A stretch of DNA of 64,000 bases, from assembly GCA_029968055.1 (NCBI GenBank), contig JASCNX010000004.1, forward strand, positions 310,001-374,000, read 5' to 3'. Below the pieces are notes generated by a model that worked only from the letters and a program-made list of their open reading frames with translations, was not told the DNA's origin and ran no database searches. A program made the translations under genes and the position numbers. Below, in pieces: positions 17,398-26,366 of the stretch; position 1 is the first letter of the stretch, and each line of letters starts with the position of its first letter. This DNA comes from Xenophilus aerolatus (GTDB taxonomy: Bacteria; Pseudomonadota; Gammaproteobacteria; Burkholderiales; Burkholderiaceae_C).

Positions 17398-18411
17398 ATG
17401 TCTTTCGTCACCTTCCACCGCATCGCCCGCGCGGCCGTGCTCGCGGCCGGCCTCGTCGCCGGCGGCGCCATGGCGCAGACCGCCATCTGCTACAACTGCC
17501 CGACCGAATGGGCCGACTGGGGCACGCAGCTGCGTGCCATCAAGGCCAAGACCGGCGTCACCGTGCCGGCCGACAACAAGAACTCGGGCCAGGCTCTGGC
17601 CCAGCTGGTGGCCGAGAAGGCCAGCCCGGTGGCCGACGTCACCTACCTCGGCGTGACCTTCGCCATCCAGGCGCAGAAGGACGGCGTGGTCGAGCCGTAC
17701 AAGCCGGCCGCGTGGAACGACATTCCCGCTGGCCTGAAGGACCCGGCCGGCAACTGGTTCACCATCCACTCGGGCACGCTCGGCTTCATGGTCAACGTCG
17801 ATGCGCTCAAGGGCAAACCCGTTCCCAAGAGCTGGGCCGACCTGCTCAAGCCCGACTACAAGGGCCTGATCGGCTACCTCGACCCGGCCTCGGCCTTCGT
17901 CGGCTACGTGGGCGCCGTGGCCGTCAACGAATCGCGCGGCGGCAACATGGACAACTTCACGCCGGCCATCGAGTACTTCAAGCAGCTGCAGAAGAACGAG
18001 CCCATCGTGCCCAAGCAGACCTCGTACGCGCGCGTGCTGTCGGGCGAGATCGCGATCCTGCTGGACTACGACTTCAACGCCTACCGCGCCAAGTACAAGG
18101 ACAAGGCCAACGTCGCCTTCGTCATTCCCAGCGAAGGCACGGTGGTCGTGCCCTACGTGATGAGCCTGGTCGCCAAGGCCCCGCATGCCGCCGACGCCAA
18201 GAAGGTGCTGGACTTCGTGCTTTCGGACGAAGGCCAGGCGATCTGGGCCAAGGCCTACCTGCGCCCGGTGCGCGCCGCCGCCATGCCCAAGGACGTGGAA
18301 GCGCAGTTCCTGCCGGCCAGCGACTACGCACGCGCCAAGGCGGTCGACTACGCGCGCATGGCCCAGGCCCAGCGCGCCTTCTCCGACCGCTACCTGAAGG
18401 ACGTGCGCTGA
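17398..18411 (+). CDS. ABC transporter substrate-binding protein (Fe3+/phosphonate/polyamine-type cluster)
   Basis: This periplasmic solute receptor of 337 residues has a signal peptide ending AMA at residue 26, then QTAICYNCPTEWADWG at the mature start with two cysteines three apart. The mature protein is a family-1-type extracellular binding fold (SGTLGFMVNVDAL, PKSWADLLKPDYKGLIGYLDPAS, LSDEGQAIWAKAYLRPVR). Related proteins bind iron, thiamine, 2-aminoethylphosphonate or polyamines, so sequence alone does not fix the ligand. Two permeases, an ATPase and a phosphodiesterase follow. That points to a phosphodiester or phosphonate ligand, as inference only. An AGGAG site precedes the start. Confidence 0.85.
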   Translation: MSFVTFHRIARAAVLAAGLVAGGAMAQTAICYNCPTEWADWGTQLRAIKAKTGVTVPADNKNSGQALAQLVAEKASPVADVTYLGVTFAIQAQKDGVVEPYKPAAWNDIPAGLKDPAGNWFTIHSGTLGFMVNVDALKGKPVPKSWADLLKPDYKGLIGYLDPASAFVGYVGAVAVNESRGGNMDNFTPAIEYFKQLQKNEPIVPKQTSYARVLSGEIAILLDYDFNAYRAKYKDKANVAFVIPSEGTVVVPYVMSLVAKAPHAADAKKVLDFVLSDEGQAIWAKAYLRPVRAAAMPKDVEAQFLPASDYARAKAVDYARMAQAQRAFSDRYLKDVR

Positions 18412-18428
18412 GCGCCGGCATCCCAGGC

Positions 18429-19250
18429 ATGAAGGCTTCCACGAACGGGAACGCCCGCTGGCTGCGGCTGGCGTGCCTGCTGCCGGCGGCGGCCTTCTTC
18501 GCCGCCTTCTGGCTGCTGCCGATCGGCCGGCTGCTCGCGTTGCCGGCCGAGAAGGGCTGGGCGACCTACTTCGCCGTGCTCACCGACGGCCGGTACCTGC
18601 AGAGCATGGTCAACACGGTGCTGCTGTCGGCGGCCGTGACGGCCGCGACGCTCGTGCTGGGCTCGGCCGTGGGCATCTACCTCGCGCGCCGCGATTTCCC
18701 TGGCAAGCGCGTGCTGCTGTCGCTGCTCACGCTGCCGCTGTCCTTCCCCGGCGTGATCATCGGCTTCTTCGTGATCCTGCTGGGCGGCCGGCAGGGGCTG
18801 GTGGCCGACCTCAGCAGCGCGCTCGGCGGCGAGCGCATCACCTTCGCCTACGGCCTGCTCGGGCTCTTCCTGGCCTACCTGTACTTCTCGCTGCCGCGCG
18901 CGATCGCCACCTACGCCGCGGCGGCCGAGGCCATGAACCCGCAGCTCGAAGAGGCGGCACGCTCGCTGGGCGCCTCGCGACTGCGCGTGGTGCGCGACGT
19001 GTGGGTGCCCGAACTCGCGCCCACCACGCTGGCCTGCGGCGCCATCCTGTTCGCCACTGCCATGGGCGCCTTCGGCACGGCCTTCACGCTGGCCAGCAAG
19101 TTCGAGGTGATCCCCATCACCATCTACAACGAGTTCACCAACTACGCCAACTTCGCACTCGCAGCCTCGCTGTCGATCGCGCTGGGCCTGGTCACCTGGC
19201 TGGTGCTGTTCTTGGCACGCCGCGCCGGCGGCGGCACGGCGGTGCGCTGA
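18429..19250 (+). CDS. ABC transporter permease 1
   Basis: This 273-residue inner-membrane permease of the PotB/ThiP/FbpB type begins MKASTNGNARW and shows about six hydrophobic segments. The cytoplasmic EAA loop that docks the ATPase is EEAARSLGASRLRVVRDVWVP. It starts 17 bases after the binding-protein stop. A much longer reading frame covers this gene but begins far upstream inside the LacI gene in another frame, so only the part from 18429 is real. It pairs with permease 2 to form the channel. Confidence 0.88.
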   Translation: MKASTNGNARWLRLACLLPAAAFFAAFWLLPIGRLLALPAEKGWATYFAVLTDGRYLQSMVNTVLLSAAVTAATLVLGSAVGIYLARRDFPGKRVLLSLLTLPLSFPGVIIGFFVILLGGRQGLVADLSSALGGERITFAYGLLGLFLAYLYFSLPRAIATYAAAAEAMNPQLEEAARSLGASRLRVVRDVWVPELAPTTLACGAILFATAMGAFGTAFTLASKFEVIPITIYNEFTNYANFALAASLSIALGLVTWLVLFLARRAGGGTAVR

Positions 19251-19268
19251 GCGACAAGGACGATCCCG

Positions 19269-20072
19269 ATGCAACACAAGCACAGCACCACGCGCTCGCC
19301 CTTCCTCTTCGCCGTCACGGTGGCGGTGAGCGTGTTCATGATCGCGCCCATGCTCCTGTCGGTGATGGCGGGCCTGGTCAACAACTACAGCAGCGGGCTC
19401 AAGAGCGGGCTCACGCTGCGCTGGCTGGGCGAGGTGTGGGAGGTGTATGGCAACACGGTCGGCGCATCGCTGCTGCTGGCCCTGGCCTGCGTCGCCGGCA
19501 CCATCGTGCTCGGCGTGCCCTGCGCCTATGCGCTGGCGCGCAGCCGCTCGCGCTGGGCCCACACCTTCGAGGAACTGCTCACGCTGCCCGTGGCCGTGCC
19601 CGGCCTGGCGACGGCACTCGCGCTGATCCTCGCCTACGGCCAGGTCACGGCCTTCCGCCAGAGCTTCGCCTTCATCCTGGTGGGCCACATCGTGTTCACG
19701 CTGCCCTTCATGGTGCGCACGGTGTCCTCGGCCTTCCAGCGCGACGACCTCGTGGCGCTGGAAGAAGCGGCACGCTCGCTGGGCGCGAGTTTTCGCCAGC
19801 GCTTCCTGGGCGTGCTGGTGCCGGCGGTCTTCCCGGCCATCGTCGCCGGCAGCCTGATGGTGTTCACGCTGTCGGTGGGAGAGTTCAATCTCACGTGGAT
19901 GCTCCACACGCCGCTCACGCGCACCCTGCCCGTCGGCCTGGCCGACAGCTATGCCTCGATGCGCCTGGAAGTGGGCTCCGCCTACACCCTCGTCTTCTTC
20001 GCCGTCATCCTGCCGGTGCTGTGGATCCTGCAGTACCTGGCCAACCTGATCCAGAAACGCCATGGAACTTGA
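19269..20072 (+). CDS. ABC transporter permease 2
   Basis: The second permease is 267 residues of the PotC-like type, with about six membrane helices and the EAA motif LEEAARSLGASFRQRFLGVLVP. A gap of 18 bases separates it from permease 1, and its last 11 bases overlap the ATPase start, a sign of tight translational coupling. Together the two permeases indicate a heterodimeric importer. Confidence 0.88.
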   Translation: MQHKHSTTRSPFLFAVTVAVSVFMIAPMLLSVMAGLVNNYSSGLKSGLTLRWLGEVWEVYGNTVGASLLLALACVAGTIVLGVPCAYALARSRSRWAHTFEELLTLPVAVPGLATALALILAYGQVTAFRQSFAFILVGHIVFTLPFMVRTVSSAFQRDDLVALEEAARSLGASFRQRFLGVLVPAVFPAIVAGSLMVFTLSVGEFNLTWMLHTPLTRTLPVGLADSYASMRLEVGSAYTLVFFAVILPVLWILQYLANLIQKRHGT

Positions 20073-21123
20073 ACGAATCCCGGTCGACATCGCGAACTGC
20101 GCGAAGACCTACGCCGACGGCACCCGCGGCCTGCTGCCCACCGACCTGCATGTGGAGGCCGGCGAGGTGCTGGCGCTGCTGGGTCCCTCGGGCTGCGGCA
20201 AGACCACCTTGCTGCGCATCATCGCGGGCCTGGAGTCGCCCGACGAAGGCAGCCGCATCGTCTTCGGCGGCCAGGACGTCACGCGGCGCCCGGTCGAGCA
20301 GCGCGGCATCGGCATGGTGTTCCAGAGCTACGCGCTCTTCCCGCAGATGAGCGTGGCGGCCAACATCGGCTACGGGCTGCGCATCCGCGGCGTGTCGCGC
20401 GACGAGGAGCGCCGCGCGGTGGGCGAGCTGGTCGAGCTGACCCGCCTCACGGGCCTGGAGGCCAAGCGGCCGTCCGAGCTCTCGGGCGGACAGCGTCAGC
20501 GCGTGGCGCTGGCACGCGCCGTGGCCGTGCGCCCGCGCGTGCTGCTGCTCGACGAGCCGCTGGCCGCATTGGACGCCAAGCTCAAGGAATCGCTGCGCGA
20601 CGAGCTGGCCGAGCTGCTGCGGCGCCTGCACATCACGGCCATCCACGTCACGCACGACCAGCAGGAGGCGATGGCCATCGCCGACCGGCTGGCCGTGATG
20701 CGCGCGGGCCGCATCGTGCAGGTCGGCCGCGGCGAAGACCTGTACCGCGCGCCCGCCCACCCTTTCGTGGCCGAGTTCCTGGGCCGCGTGAACCGCCTGG
20801 CACGCGATGCGCAGGCGCAGGCCGAGCGCGTGGTGCGCGTGGGCGGCGCCGCCCTCGCCTGCCCCGAGGCCTGGCACGGCCAGGAGACGCTGCTGGTGCG
20901 CCCCGAGGACATCGAGATCGGTGCCCGGCAGGACGGATGGGGGCTGGCGCGGGTGGAGCGCCGCACCTTCCTCGGCGAGCGGGTGCAGCTGCAGCTCAGT
21001 GCCCACGACCAGCCGCTGCTGATGGCCGAGGTGGGCCGCGACGCGCCCTACCAGCCGGGCGACGAGGTCGGCATCCGCATCCGCGCGGAGCGACTGATGA
21101 GCACGCAGGAGGTGGGCGCATGA
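20062..21123 (+). CDS. ABC transporter ATP-binding protein (PotA/FbpC-type)
   Basis: This 353-residue importer ATPase has Walker A GPSGCGKTT at 41-49, Q-loop VFQSYALFP, signature LSGGQRQR at 140-147, Walker B LLLDEPLAALD, and the switch His in AIHVTHDQQEAM. After residue 240 comes the TOBE-like regulatory domain (LVRPEDIEIGAR) typical of polyamine, iron and phosphonate importers. It overlaps the upstream permease by 11 bases, and its own stop overlaps the phosphodiesterase start (ATGA), so all five genes are translationally linked. Confidence 0.92.
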   Translation: MELERIPVDIANCAKTYADGTRGLLPTDLHVEAGEVLALLGPSGCGKTTLLRIIAGLESPDEGSRIVFGGQDVTRRPVEQRGIGMVFQSYALFPQMSVAANIGYGLRIRGVSRDEERRAVGELVELTRLTGLEAKRPSELSGGQRQRVALARAVAVRPRVLLLDEPLAALDAKLKESLRDELAELLRRLHITAIHVTHDQQEAMAIADRLAVMRAGRIVQVGRGEDLYRAPAHPFVAEFLGRVNRLARDAQAQAERVVRVGGAALACPEAWHGQETLLVRPEDIEIGARQDGWGLARVERRTFLGERVQLQLSAHDQPLLMAEVGRDAPYQPGDEVGIRIRAERLMSTQEVGA

Positions 21124-21983
21124 CTCCCCGAGACCTCGACACGGCACCCGTCGCGACCCCGGTCACGCTGCTGGGCCAGCTCACCGACCTGCACATCCGC
21201 GAACCCGGCCGGCTGGCCTACGGACGCATCGACACGGCGCCGTACCTCCAGCGTGCCGTGGCCTCGGTGCTGCGCCTGCCGCAGCAGCCCGACGCAATCG
21301 TGCTGACCGGGGACCTGACGGACTTCGGCCGCGAGGCCGAGTACGCGCACCTGGCGCGCTTGCTGGCGCCGCTGAGCATGCCGCTGTACCTGCTGCCCGG
21401 CAACCACGACGAGCGCGACCAGATGCGCCGCAGCTTCCCGGACCATGGCTACCTGGGCACCGACGGCCCGGTGCGCTATTCGGTGCGGGTGGGCGCGCTG
21501 CGCCTGGTGGCGCTGGACACGGCCGTGGCCGGTGCCAGCCACGGCGAGCTGGACGACGCCCAGCTCGACTGGCTGGAAAGCACGCTCGCGGCCTGCCGCG
21601 GCGAGCCGGTGGTCATCGCCATGCACCACCCGCCCTTCTCGACGCTGATCGGCCACATGGACCGCATCGGGCTGCTCACGGGCCGCGAGCGGCTCGAAGC
21701 CATCGTGCGCCAGCACCCGAACGTGGAGCGCATCGTCTGCGGCCACCTGCACCGTGCCATCGACGTGCGCTTCGGCGGCACCCTGGCCAGCACCTCGCCG
21801 GCGCCGGGCCACCAGGTGCGGCTCGACCTCGCGCCCGATGCCGCCTCGGCCTGGACGCTGGAGCCGCCGGGCTACCGCCTGCACGCCTGGACCTCGGAAC
21901 AGCGCCTGGTCACGCACCTGGCCATGTCGGGCGATTTCGAGGGCCCCTATCCTTTCCATGAAAATGGCGCATTGATCGATTGA
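21120..21983 (+). CDS. Metallophosphoesterase, GpdQ/CpdA-like phosphodiesterase
   Basis: This 287-residue di-metal phosphodiesterase of the class III/GpdQ group carries all metal-binding motifs: D23 and H25 (LTDLHI), D65 (LTGDLTD), N95-H96 (PGNHDE), H169/H170 (MHHPPF), H209 and H211 (CGHLHR). The tail with YPFHENG resembles glycerophosphodiesterase GpdQ. No signal peptide is seen, so it acts in the cytoplasm, presumably on the compound brought in by the preceding ABC importer. The start overlaps the ATPase stop by four bases. A cyclic-nucleotide phosphodiesterase (CpdA) role is the main alternative; operon position favours a catabolic role. Confidence 0.82.
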   Translation: MTPRDLDTAPVATPVTLLGQLTDLHIREPGRLAYGRIDTAPYLQRAVASVLRLPQQPDAIVLTGDLTDFGREAEYAHLARLLAPLSMPLYLLPGNHDERDQMRRSFPDHGYLGTDGPVRYSVRVGALRLVALDTAVAGASHGELDDAQLDWLESTLAACRGEPVVIAMHHPPFSTLIGHMDRIGLLTGRERLEAIVRQHPNVERIVCGHLHRAIDVRFGGTLASTSPAPGHQVRLDLAPDAASAWTLEPPGYRLHAWTSEQRLVTHLAMSGDFEGPYPFHENGALID

Positions 21984-22060
21984 CGCCCTGCGCCGACAGA
22001 CGCCCGCCCCGCGCGGGCGCATGATCACGGCCCACAAGAAAAGGAGCGGTTCCCCCGTCC

Positions 22061-23725
22061 ATGAAACATCTGCTGAACCTGCTGGCGGCCATCGCATTGC
22101 TCGTGTGGGGCACCCATCTCGTTCGCACGGGGGTCCTGCGCGTGTTCGGCGGCAACCTGCGCAAGTTCCTGCAGCACAGCCTGTCGAACCGCTTCTCGGC
22201 CGCGCTGGCCGGCATCGGCGTGACGGCGCTGGTGCAGTCGAGCACCGCCACCTCGCTGATGACCTCGTCCTTCGTCGGGCAGGGGCTCATCACGCTGCCG
22301 GCGGCGCTGGCGGTGATGCGCGGCGCCGACATCGGCACGGCGCTGATGTCGGTGCTGTTCTCGACCGATCTGTCCTGGCTGTCGCCGCTGTTCATCTTCA
22401 GCGGCGTGGTGTTCTCCATCACGCGGCCGGCCAGCCCCGCGGGGCGCTTCGGCCGCGTGCTGATCGGGCTGGGCCTGATGCTGCTGGCGCTGCAACTCGT
22501 GGTGCAGGCGACGGGGCCGCTGTTCGAGGGGCCGGCCATGCGGGCCATCATCGCCTCCATCACCAGCGACGTGCTGCTGGAGATCACGGTGGGCGCGGTG
22601 CTGGCCGTGGTCGCCTACTCCAGCCTGGCGGTGGTGCTGCTGGTCGCGGCCATGGCCTCGTCCGCCGTCGTGCCGCTGGACGTGGCGCTGGGCCTGGTGC
22701 TGGGCGCCAACCTGGGCAGCGGCCTGCTGGCGGTGCTGACCACGGCCAAGTCCTCGGTCGCGGTGCGGCAGGTCACGGTGGGCAACCTGGTCTTCAAGCT
22801 TCTGGGGGTGGCCATCGCGGCGCCCTTCATCGGCCTGTGGCTGCAGTACGTGCGGCCGCACGTGCAGGGCCCCACGCAGCTGGTGGTGCTGTACCACCTG
22901 GCCTTCAACGTGGTGGCCAGCGTGGCTTTCATCGGCCTCACGGCGCCGGTGGCGCGGCTGTCGATGAAGCTGCTGCCGGCGCCGCCGCAGTCGCTGTCGA
23001 GCAGCCGGCCCCAGCACCTGGACCCGTCGGCCCTGTCGACGCCCTCGCTGGCCATCTCCAACGCCGCGCGCGAGGCGCTGCACCAGGCCGACGTGGTCGA
23101 GAGCATGCTGATCGGCATGCTCTCGGTGATCCGCACCAACGACCTGCGCCTGGCCGAGGAGCTGCGCCGCATGGACGACACGGTCGACCAGCTCTACTCC
23201 GACATCAAGTACTACCTCACCAAGATCTCGCGCGAGGCGCTGGGCGAGGAAGAGAGCAAGCGCTGGACCGACATCATCAGCTTCACCATCAACATGGAGC
23301 AGGTGGGCGACATCATCGAGCGGGTGATCATCGACATCGAGGACAAGAAGATCCGCCCGCAGCGCAACTTCTCCGAGGCCGGCATGGCCGAGATCGTCGA
23401 GCTGCACGAGCGCTTGGTGGCCAACCTGCGCCTGGGCATGAGCGTGTTCCTCAACGGCAACGTGCGCGATGCCCAGAAGCTGCTCGAGGAGAAGGCGCGC
23501 TTTCGCGATCTGGAGCGCGCCTATGCCACGACACACCTGGCGCGGCTGATGGACCGCACCGCGCCGAGCATGGAGACGAGCTCGCTGCACATCGACCTGA
23601 TCAGCGACTTGAAGCGCATCAACTCGCACATCTGCTCGATCGCCTACCCGATCCTCGATTCGGCCGGCGCGCTGGCGCCCAGCCGGCTGCGCGAATCGCG
23701 CCTCACGCCGCTGGAAGACGCCTGA
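22061..23725 (+). CDS. Na/Pi-cotransporter II family protein with C-terminal PhoU-like domain
   Basis: The 554-residue membrane protein has the repeated QSST-type core of NptA/PNaS transporters: VQSSTATSLMTSSFVGQGLI in the first half and a degenerate second repeat (AYSSLAVVLLV, GANLGSGLL). Residues from about 340 on are a helical PhoU-like domain (EEESKRWTDIISFTINMEQVGDIIERV). It probably moves phosphate with sodium. It lies 77 bases downstream of the phosphodiesterase, on the same strand and behind its own AAGGAGCGG site. It may be in the same transcript and handle phosphate released by that enzyme. Confidence 0.88.
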   Translation: MKHLLNLLAAIALLVWGTHLVRTGVLRVFGGNLRKFLQHSLSNRFSAALAGIGVTALVQSSTATSLMTSSFVGQGLITLPAALAVMRGADIGTALMSVLFSTDLSWLSPLFIFSGVVFSITRPASPAGRFGRVLIGLGLMLLALQLVVQATGPLFEGPAMRAIIASITSDVLLEITVGAVLAVVAYSSLAVVLLVAAMASSAVVPLDVALGLVLGANLGSGLLAVLTTAKSSVAVRQVTVGNLVFKLLGVAIAAPFIGLWLQYVRPHVQGPTQLVVLYHLAFNVVASVAFIGLTAPVARLSMKLLPAPPQSLSSSRPQHLDPSALSTPSLAISNAAREALHQADVVESMLIGMLSVIRTNDLRLAEELRRMDDTVDQLYSDIKYYLTKISREALGEEESKRWTDIISFTINMEQVGDIIERVIIDIEDKKIRPQRNFSEAGMAEIVELHERLVANLRLGMSVFLNGNVRDAQKLLEEKARFRDLERAYATTHLARLMDRTAPSMETSSLHIDLISDLKRINSHICSIAYPILDSAGALAPSRLRESRLTPLEDA

Positions 23726-23815
23726 GCCCGGGCGCGCCGGGCGCCCGCCTGGCGATCGCCGATGGCGCCCCCGCGGCCGGGCGCGGCCATCCGATGCCTT
23801 CGAGTCGTTGCCGGT

Positions 23816-24823
23816 TCAGCTCTTGGCGAGCGCTGCCGCCTTGCCGGCGGCTTCCGGCTCCTGCGGCCGGCGCGCATAGCGCTGCGCCAGCACGGCACAG
23901 ACCATCAACTGCATCTGGTGGAAGAGCATCAGCGGCAGCACGATCGCGCCCACCGACGCGGCCGGGAACAGCACCTTGGCCATCGGCACGCCGCTCGCCA
24001 GGCTCTTCTTGGAGCCGCAGAAGACGATGGTGATCTCGTCGGCCTTGTCGAAGCCCAGCTTGCGCGCGGCCAGCGTGGTGAGCACCAGGGCCAGCGTGAG
24101 CAGCACCGCGTTCACCACCAGCAGCCCGGCCAGCGCCGACAGCGGCACCTGCTTCCACAGCCCCTCGATCACCGCCGCGCTGAAGGCGGTGTAGACCACC
24201 AGCAGGATCGAGCCCTGGTCGACGAACTTGAGCACCGGCGCATGGCGCTTGACGAAGCCGCCGATCCAGGGGCGCAGCAGGTGGCCGGCGAAGAAGGGCA
24301 CCATCAGCTGCAGCAGGATGCGGCCGATGGCATCGAGCGAGCCGCTGCCCATGTGGTGCGGCACCACCACCAGGTTGACCAGCAGCGGCGTGACGAACAC
24401 GCCCAGCAGCGTCGAGGCCGAGGCGCTGCACACGGCCGCCGGGATGTTGCCGCGCGCCAGCGAGGTGAAGGCGATGGCCGACTGCACGGTGGCCGGCAGC
24501 ACGCACAGGTACAGCACGCCCACGTACAGCGCGGGTGTAACGAGCGGCGCGAGCACCGGCTTGAGCGCCAGCCCCAGCAGCGGGAACAGCACGAAGGTGG
24601 CGCAGAACACCAGCAGGTGCAGCCGCCAGTGCGTGATGCCCGCGAGGATCGCCTCGCGCGAGAGCTTGGCGCCGTGCAGGAAGAACAGCAGACCGATCGC
24701 CACCGTGGTCAGCCCTTCGAAGAAGTGGGCGACACGGCCGCTGGCCGGCAGCAGCGTGGCGACGGCCACCGTGGTGACCAGCGCCAGGGTGAAGTTGTCG
24801 GGGAGGAAGCGTGAGCGTGCCAT
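23816..24823 (-). CDS. Bile acid:sodium symporter family protein (YfeH/SLC10A7-like)
   Basis: This 335-residue integral membrane protein has about ten helices. The conserved segments are VAIGLLFFLHGAKLSREA, LPATVQSAIAFTSLARGN and the late VFCGSKKSLASGVPMAKVLFP, characteristic of the YfeH branch (SBF-like family) rather than true bile acid carriers. The ligand is unknown. It is divergent from a LysR-family regulator 87 bases away, which suggests that the regulator controls it. Confidence 0.88.
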   Translation of the reverse strand: MARSRFLPDNFTLALVTTVAVATLLPASGRVAHFFEGLTTVAIGLLFFLHGAKLSREAILAGITHWRLHLLVFCATFVLFPLLGLALKPVLAPLVTPALYVGVLYLCVLPATVQSAIAFTSLARGNIPAAVCSASASTLLGVFVTPLLVNLVVVPHHMGSGSLDAIGRILLQLMVPFFAGHLLRPWIGGFVKRHAPVLKFVDQGSILLVVYTAFSAAVIEGLWKQVPLSALAGLLVVNAVLLTLALVLTTLAARKLGFDKADEITIVFCGSKKSLASGVPMAKVLFPAASVGAIVLPLMLFHQMQLMVCAVLAQRYARRPQEPEAAGKAAALAKS

Positions 24824-24910
24824 GGCCCCGATTGGGCGCCGGCGGCATTGAAAAGTGAAATGGATTTATCTCATCGTTTTATGATCCGGCTGCATGAAAG
24901 GTGTCCGCCG

Positions 24911-25828
24911 ATGAACGTCACCCTGCGCCAGTTGCGCGTGTTCCGCGCCGTCGCGCTGGAGCGCAACTTCAGCCGCGCCGGCGACGGGATCGGGCTGACG
25001 CAGCCGGCCGTCAGCCGCTCGATCCACGAGCTGGAGACGCAACTCGGCCTCAAGCTGCTGGACCGCACCACGCGCGAGGTGGCACTGACCGAGGCCGGCC
25101 AGTCACTGGCCGCACGGCTCGACCGGCTGCTGGACGAACTCGACCAGACCCTGCAGGACGTGGGCGGCATGGCCCACGCGCGGCGCGGCAAGGTGCGCGT
25201 GGCCAGCAGCCCCACCCTGTCGGCCAACCTCATGCCCGACTGCATCGCGGCCTGCGCACGCCAGGAGCCCGACATCCAGCTGGTGCTGCTCGACCGCATC
25301 CAGCAGGACGTCCTGGGCAGCGTGCGCGCGGGCGAGGTGGACTTCGGCGTCGTCATCGAGCCTTCGGCGCCCGACGACTTGCACGCCGAATCGATCATGC
25401 ACGACCCCTTCGTGCTGGTGGCACCGCGCGGGCACGCGCTGATGAAGCCGCGCGCCGTGCGCTGGTCGGCGCTGAGCGGGCAGCCGCTGGTGCTGCTCGA
25501 CCATGCCTCGGGCAGCCGGCGGCTCATCGACCGGGCGCTGCAACGGCACGGCGCGCAGTGCGAGGTGGTGCAGGAGCTGGGCCACCCGACCACGGTCTTC
25601 CGCATGGTGGAGGCCGGCATCGGCATCAGCGTGATGCCCGCCCTCGCGGTGCCGCCCGACGGCCTGGGCCAGCTGACGGTGCGGCCGCTGACGCCGGTGG
25701 TTCAGCGCGACATCGTGCTCGTGCATCGGCGCAACCGCGCGCCCTCCCCGCTGGCCCAGCGGGTGTGGCAGTTGATCCGGGAGACTGCGGCCGACCGGGC
25801 GGCGGCCCGCGCCGATCGCGCTCAGTGA
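24911..25828 (+). CDS. LysR-family transcriptional regulator
   Basis: This 305-residue regulator has the N-terminal winged HTH (TLRQLRVFRAVALERNFSRAG then GLTQPAVSRSIHELETQLG) and a two-lobed effector domain with PTLSANLMPDCI and PTTVFRMVEAGIGISVMPALAV. The chosen ATG at 24911 (MNVTLRQLRV) puts the HTH at the usual distance from the N-terminus; an earlier in-frame start adds an atypical extension. It is divergent from the SBF-like symporter. Its stop overlaps the convergent receiver gene by a few bases. Confidence 0.9.
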   Translation: MNVTLRQLRVFRAVALERNFSRAGDGIGLTQPAVSRSIHELETQLGLKLLDRTTREVALTEAGQSLAARLDRLLDELDQTLQDVGGMAHARRGKVRVASSPTLSANLMPDCIAACARQEPDIQLVLLDRIQQDVLGSVRAGEVDFGVVIEPSAPDDLHAESIMHDPFVLVAPRGHALMKPRAVRWSALSGQPLVLLDHASGSRRLIDRALQRHGAQCEVVQELGHPTTVFRMVEAGIGISVMPALAVPPDGLGQLTVRPLTPVVQRDIVLVHRRNRAPSPLAQRVWQLIRETAADRAAARADRAQ

Positions 25829-26214
25829 GCCTGCAGCCTGGCCTCGCGGCTGCGCAGGCAGAAGTCGATCAGGTCGTCGAACTCGGTCGCCTTGTCGAAC
25901 ACCGCGTCGGCGCCGAGCTGGCGGCAGCGCACCCGCACCTCGTGCGTGGTGTGGTTGCTGAGCACCACCACCCGCTGGCCGGGATCCCGGACGCGGCAGG
26001 CCTCCAGCACGCGCAAGCCGCTGCCGTCGCCGATGAAGAGGTCGACGATGGCCAGGTCCCACTGACCCGCATGCTCGCGCAGCCAGGCGCTGCCCCCCGC
26101 TTCGGAGTCGGCCTCGCCCACCGGCTCCACGCGCGCCATGTCGCGCAGGACACCGGCGAGGTTCGCCCGGAGGGTGGGGTTGTCATCGACGATGAATGCC
26201 CTGACGACGGCCAT
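25822..26214 (-). CDS. Stand-alone response regulator receiver protein
   Basis: The 130-residue protein is just a receiver domain: the acidic pair D10-D11 (IVDDNP), phospho-acceptor D58 (LAIVDLFIG), the Ser86 switch position (VVLSNHTT) and K108 (FDKATEF). There is no output domain, so it would signal through protein contact like CheY/Spo0F. No histidine kinase lies nearby. A start at 26238 (MTHLEAARM) would add eight residues; 26214 (MAVVRAFIV) matches the first beta strand better. It overlaps the convergent LysR gene by seven bases. Confidence 0.82.
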   Translation of the reverse strand: MAVVRAFIVDDNPTLRANLAGVLRDMARVEPVGEADSEAGGSAWLREHAGQWDLAIVDLFIGDGSGLRVLEACRVRDPGQRVVVLSNHTTHEVRVRCRQLGADAVFDKATEFDDLIDFCLRSREARLQAH

Positions 26215-26366
26215 GCGTGCTGCTTCCAGATGAGTCATGCGGCACGCTGCACCGATGCCGTGCACGCGCGCCCCAAAGGAGCCAGCAGCTTCGTCGATGG
26301 TGCGCGCGCACCACGCGGGCGCACGCGCCCACGGCGGGTAGGAGCCGTCCGTCAGCGCCGGGGCGC

